Below are positions 39,339 to 43,465 of a stretch of DNA of 43,465 nt, piece after piece; positions within the stretch are counted from its first letter, which is position 1, and each line of letters opens with the position of its first letter. The stretch covers positions 218,535-261,999 of the forward strand of contig BFEA01000646.1 of NCBI GenBank assembly GCA_003427395.1, written 5' to 3'. This DNA is from Chara braunii (Eukaryota > Streptophyta > Charophyceae > Charales > Characeae). The notes beneath the pieces are model-generated. The model ran no database searches. It had not been told where the DNA came from and saw only the letters and a program-made list of their open reading frames with translations. Both the position numbers and the translations under genes were made by a program.

Positions 39339-40629
39339 ATGATGTTGGGCCGTCTTTGCCAGCTGCTCGCTAAACTGCATGACGCTGGTCCAGAAGTTGA
39401 ACAACGTGTACGCAGCCAGTTCGATATGTGTGCCGCAGAGGACGAACTGTCTCGGGCTGAAACTTTTGTTCAGATGCTGGAAACAAGCGGTCGAGTGCAT
39501 CAGACCATTGATCGTGGACATATCGATCACTTCGTCGCCAAGCAGTTCGCGAAGATAGCTACTCAAGGAGTTAAGGAGGGAAAGCGGGAACCGAGTGAAA
39601 AGAGCGGAGAACCCGAATTGAATGAAGAAATCATGAATAACACGATCAAGCAATTGCAGTCTGCATTAGAAGCATAAATAAAGACAAAGGAAGTCTACCA
39701 GAAACAACGAAAAGAGAAAGAGCATCAGGCAAGAAATGTGAAAGAAATAAAACAAATAATTAAAATTGTTGATTCAGAAATTGACTTGGCGTTCGTCATG
39801 CAAAATAGAATGGCCTACCTTGCACATTTGGAGATCAAAATTGACCAAGTTGCCGCAAAACTTCAGACGGTGACTAGACTGGTTAAAGGTAAAAACAAGA
39901 TTGTGCAAGAAGAGAACAAGGAAGAAAGGAAAGAGGAAAAGAAAATAAAGAACCTCAAGAAAAACTGGACACCATCAAATCATGTGATCCCGAGGAACCC
40001 GAACCTTTAAAAAAGGAACCTCCAAAGAAAGAAGGAGGGGAAAAGCCAAAAAGGAAAGAGAACGTAAAAATAAAAGTGTTACTTACCTACAAAGAGGAAG
40101 GGAGGAGTCAAAAAGGAAAGAGAAGGTAAAAATGAAAGTGGTTTCAGATAGTCAAATAACCTTCTCCACTTCCTGTCTGGGAGAAGTAGCAAAGGCATGG
40201 GTTTTGTCTCATGCCAACGCCGCTGTCTTTGGGGACATCGGTGAGTGGCCAGAAACGATGACACTCCGCAAATTTCGCCAGACAATTAAGGAGAGATTCT
40301 TGGACAAAACGACGACCGACAAGGCTTTTGATGATCTCACTACCTTTGAAAAGAAACGTTGGTCTAGTGTCGAGACCCTGTCGCGTGAAGTGGACCGTCT
40401 TTTGCAGGTGCTTAGACTGAACCTACAGGACAACCAGGTTTTGTATATCTACTCACGCGCATTACCAAAACCCATACGTGGACAACTTGTGGCAAAAGCT
40501 AAGTCTGCAAATCATACTTATTGGCAATTTTGGGACCTTGCACTCCAAAGAGAACAGATGACCGCACAAGTGAAAGGAACATATGCGGGCGTTGTAAGGG
40601 GCGGGCAAACGAGTGGGTACAGGAACTGA
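39339..40629 (+). pseudogene. gag remnant of a Ty3/gypsy-type retrotransposon
   Basis: Three plus-strand ORFs in two frames appear to form one gag. 39339-39677 and 39738-40010 are highly charged and helical (coiled-coil-like, ending in a Lys/Glu-rich stretch). 40132-40629 has the retrotransposon gag core: ITFSTSCLGEVAKAWVLSH, LRKFRQTIKERFLDKTT and ETLSREVDRLLQVLRLN. Gag packages the element RNA into cytoplasmic particles. Stops at 39675 and 40008 and a frame change break it. It lies between leader and zinc knuckle, as expected. Confidence 0.78.
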
Positions 40630-40799
40630 AAACGTGCTTTCTGAAGACAAAAACGACATGATCACACACTTGTCTTTTTTTATCATAAGACCATAGAGAA
40701 ATGACCCCTCGAAGAAACCGAGGGAAAAACTAGTGGTGGCGTTGAGTCTGGAAAGAGTGACGTCACTGTCGTGGTGGCCAACAAGGGAGGCAACAACAA

Positions 40800-41005
40800 A
40801 AATGGAGGACTTAAGAAGAAGAGGCCGCGCTTCTTCAGAGAGAATCCTGGCATTGCTTCTGGTCAGTCCTGGAAAAAGATGGGTTTGTCCCATAAGGAAT
40901 GGCAGGAAAGAATGAACAACCAGTAGTGTCTGGCATGCGGCACTAAGGGACACATCATTGCATGGTGTCCTCTGATCCGGAACCCAAAAGGGAGCAGTCA
41001 GTAGA
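40800..41005 (+). pseudogene. gag C-terminus with CCHC zinc knuckle
   Basis: In the same frame as the gag core, LKKKRPRFFRENPG and KEWQERMNNQ precede a TAG stop (40924-40926) and then CLACGTKGHIIAWC (40927-40968), a complete C-x2-C-x4-H-x4-C knuckle that binds RNA in nucleocapsids. The stop directly before the knuckle is one more sign of decay. Confidence 0.85.
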
Positions 41006-41234
41006 AGTAGCATCTACTCTTACTGAGTTGGAGGGTTTGGATAAAGTTAAGGCACTATAAATCCTTTTCAACCCCCTAGCTCTCATGGCAGAGGATGGCT
41101 CTTCTTCGGCCCATCACCCAGACCACCCAAAAATGTATTCGGTCTGATTGGGTCATTCCCTTTATGAACTCGGTTGTGAATTGATTGTGTTCCCAAGTTC
41201 ATGAGCTAAGAAAGCGAAGAGTAAGGGTGAATTC

Positions 41235-41590
41235 ATGATGGCGGATATTGAAATTGGGCAAACAGGAGTTGGTGCTTTGTTGGATCCTAGGTCTACGCGG
41301 TTCTACATCTCTGAGAAGGCAATTTAAAAATTGCTTAGGGATGAGATTGCAGGACCTACCTCGACTTATCACCTCTGTGTTGCCCGATCAAAGTACCATA
41401 AATGTCTCTCAATATGTTGACCACATGAAGTGTTATTTTCGTACGAATGAAGGTAAGTGAATATTGCATGAGGTAACCGTCCTTGTTGATAATAATCTAC
41501 CTTTTGATTTGATTCTGGGTATGGATTGGCACGAGGAAGCTGACCCAAAAGTCAAGTTCAAGGATAAGATTGTTAAACTAAAAGATTAAA
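41235..41590 (+). pseudogene. aspartic protease remnant of the retrotransposon
   Basis: From 41235 the frame reads MADIEIGQTGVGALLDPRST and RFYISEKA, aligning with the retropepsin active-site block (A-L-L-D-[TS]-G-[AS]-T-R-x-[FY]-I-S). Here the invariant D-S/T-G is D-P-R, so catalysis is lost. In another frame at 41503-41587, FDLILGMDWHEEADP matches the C-terminal I-L-G-M-D-W block that ends gypsy proteases. Confidence 0.8.
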
Positions 41591-41799
41591 AACCTGAAAT
41601 GAAACTAGTTAAGTTGTCATAAGTCTGGTTTTGACTCATCACTGTCATTTTTTTTTAACGAGTCTTCCTGCTTTTCAAAGCATGGTCACAAAAAAAAAAA
41701 AAAGTAAATGATGTAGTGATGGTACTCGTCAAGAATGTAGGTGAGTGTTCTTCGTCCTATCCACCTTTTATCTAATAAATACTTGATGAATATAAGGAC

Positions 41800-42160
41800 T
41801 TGCAGTTCGAACCGACGGGATTAACCAAGCGTACTATCAAGCACACCATTAAAATCATTCCCGAAAGTAAATTCCCAAGGGATCGATTTATCGTATGTTT
41901 ATAATGGAATTAGAAGAACTAAATAAACAATTGCAGGAACTTACCGAGAAAGGAGGGATTAAACCAAGTTCTTCTCCCTACAGGGCACTTATACTTTTCA
42001 TGCCGAAGGGGAACTTAGATTGTGTATGGACTACCGATGATTGGATTTTGTAACTAAAAAGAACGGGGAACCCCTTCCTCGAATTGATGACCTTCTTGAT
42101 CAGTTGCAGGTTTGCAAGTACTTCAGCAAGATTGATTTGAAATCTGGCTATTAAATATTA
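41800..42160 (+). pseudogene. reverse transcriptase N-terminal remnant (Ty3/gypsy type)
   Basis: Pieces in shifting frames match the start of gypsy RT: IKHTIKIIPESKFPRDRF near 41830; ELEELNKQLQELTEKGGIKP then SSSPY near 41906-41975; and [15 protein letters not shown] then [11 protein letters not shown] near 42062-42152, the last containing motif A with its Asp. After SGY the match fades within about 60 bases, so the rest of RT, RNase H, integrase and the 3' LTR are not recognisable here. Confidence 0.82.
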
Positions 42161-43330
42161 TTTAACATTGAAATGTTGCAAAACCAGTTTTCACTTGGAG
42201 GTTTCTTTTGCCTTTGAATCTTTTTAACACGTTTTGATTACTATTCCAAATGACTTTCTTTTTCTTTGCAAGATTCTGTTAGAGTCTAAACAAACCATGA
42301 AAGTCGTTTTTTTAGTCTCATCTGCCTTTTTGTGTTGAAGGACTAAATGTCGTGCTTCTAACGTTCAGGTTTTAGAATTCAGTCGAGAAACTCGAAAAAA
42401 CTCTTTATTATTGACATTTATCTCTTGTGTGTAATGTTGATACTTAAAGTTTTGCCGTACGTTTTGCATTTCGCTTTTGCAGCTTCATGTGCGCATATCT
42501 GGGTTTGATTTGATGCGTCAGAGTTGAACATGAGAAATTTGTTTGTTTGCTTTCTACGTTTTTTGTCTATAATTTTTTGTTTTTTTTGTGATTGCCACCA
42601 AGACACTTCCTTGTGCCAGAAGATCTCTCTATTTTTCTACGCCTTCGACATGTCTGTTTTTATGTGTTAGGAAAAAGGTGAATATTTGCTACATTTTGTA
42701 ATGTCATAATTCAGAGTCACTGTCTTTCCTTGAAAATTGCTTCGTTTGTTAAAATTTGTCGTTTGCCTTGTTTCAAGCATAATTTAGACTCGTTTCTACA
42801 TGAATTTTGTATGGCATGGACCTGAAATTGTACATTATGAATGTCTTTTCATTTATGTTCACTCTGTCTATACAAATTGTTGGGTTTTGTCCAGTTCTCT
42901 GGTTTTCACGAATCATATGTTCCTATTTGGCCCAGCTTGCCCAGGGATAGGCGGATCACAGACAAGCCCGGAGCGGGCACAGTATGTGCACAACAGGGAG
43001 AGTTCCCCTTTCGTTTCGAGGTCAGTTCTCGATGTTATCCACTCGAGAATGGGCAGGCATCTGTGTATAGTCTGCCATTGTAGTGTTATGCGGTTAGTCG
43101 GTCGAATGTGCGAGAAAGAGGTTCATATGAACCTTTGGAAGTCTCGTTTCTCTAGAGGGGAGCAAGGTTGTTACAGCCCGGCCACGGGGGTCCGGTGCGG
43201 TGGTCCCCTGACCCCGGCCTGGGAGAGGCCAAAAAAAAAAAAATCAAAAAAAAAAAAAAATAATAAAAATAAAAATACAGGGGGGTGCGCAACGGACGCC
43301 TGCACCCCATGGGCCTAACTACAAAAATGC
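42160..43330. other. unassigned AT-rich sequence
   Basis: This region is T-rich with no recognisable pol sequence, so the element was truncated or replaced here. It includes A-runs at 43231-43270. The 172-codon ORF at 42800-43318 shows no domain and ends in a Lys run from the A-tract. Confidence 0.45.
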
Positions 43331-43339
43331 AGCTTTGGC

Positions 43340-43465
43340 CCCACCTCGAACCCCCCCCCGGGGCTACACCCTCCCCTGGTGAGCCCGGGGTGGCCCTGGG
43401 CGCGGGGCCAGGGGCGGGGCCGAGCGGGGTGCGGGGCCGGGGATAGCGGGGAGCGGGGGCGGGGG
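43340..43465 (+). repeat. G-rich end of window, G-quadruplex-prone
   Basis: Runs of three to five G recur every few bases (GGGGCCAGGGGCGGGGCC, GCGGGGAGCGGGGGCGGGGG), after a C-run. Many overlapping four-run sets could fold as G-quadruplexes. It runs off the window. Confidence 0.75.

Overview
The window reads as nuclear DNA of a green plant-lineage (streptophyte) eukaryote. The evidence is a plant-type NB-ARC-LRR resistance gene, a primer-binding site complementary to plant initiator-Met tRNA, L1-type LINE remnants of plant style, a plant-like U6 snRNA sequence, telo-boxes, long microsatellites and draft-assembly Ns. A charophyte alga such as Chara is my best guess from overall character, but nothing here proves the species. 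Most of the 43 kb is decayed mobile DNA and low-complexity sequence; ORFs in it are mostly chance.

Layout. 1-2.3 kb: a degenerate ~31-bp minisatellite and unassigned sequence. 2.7-2.9 kb: a retroposed U6 snRNA copy with a perfect 16-bp target-site duplication (TSD). 3.3-4.2 kb: two fold-back (hairpin) elements and a tRNA-like SINE. 4.3-5.6 kb: a solo LTR. 5.9-8.7 kb: a U6 fragment, the C-terminal part of a LINE, more fold-back elements in a polypurine tract, and a second full-length U6 copy. 8.8-13.6 kb: GA/CT microsatellites, a possible first exon with signal peptide and splice donor, duplicated tRNA-like repeats, a weak promoter candidate and an unrecognised ORF pair. 13.7-22.6 kb: three LINE fragments on both strands, two poly(A) short retroposons, tandem repeats and long triplet tracts. 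23-24 kb: a 455-base gap flanked by GTCCGG-rich inverted repeats. 24-26.5 kb: microsatellites and a cluster of three G-boxes. 26.8-28.1 kb: a non-autonomous hAT-like transposon with a perfect 8-bp TSD and an internal 85-bp-arm hairpin. 29-29.5 kb: a LINE reverse-transcriptase scrap.

The one convincing host gene is a single-exon NLR (31054-36003, +) of about 1,650 codons: a CC/RPW8-like N-terminus, a complete NB-ARC and about 29 leucine-rich repeats. One in-frame TGA at 34510-34512 splits it inside the LRR array, while the reading frame stays clean on both sides.

Downstream (37001 to about 42160, +) lies a decayed Ty3/gypsy-type LTR retrotransposon: 5' LTR, primer-binding site, gag, zinc knuckle, protease and the start of reverse transcriptase. 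Its LTR is related to the solo LTR at 4.3-5.6 kb. Its LTR and leader carry nine copies of TGACGTGG. The window ends in a G-rich stretch.
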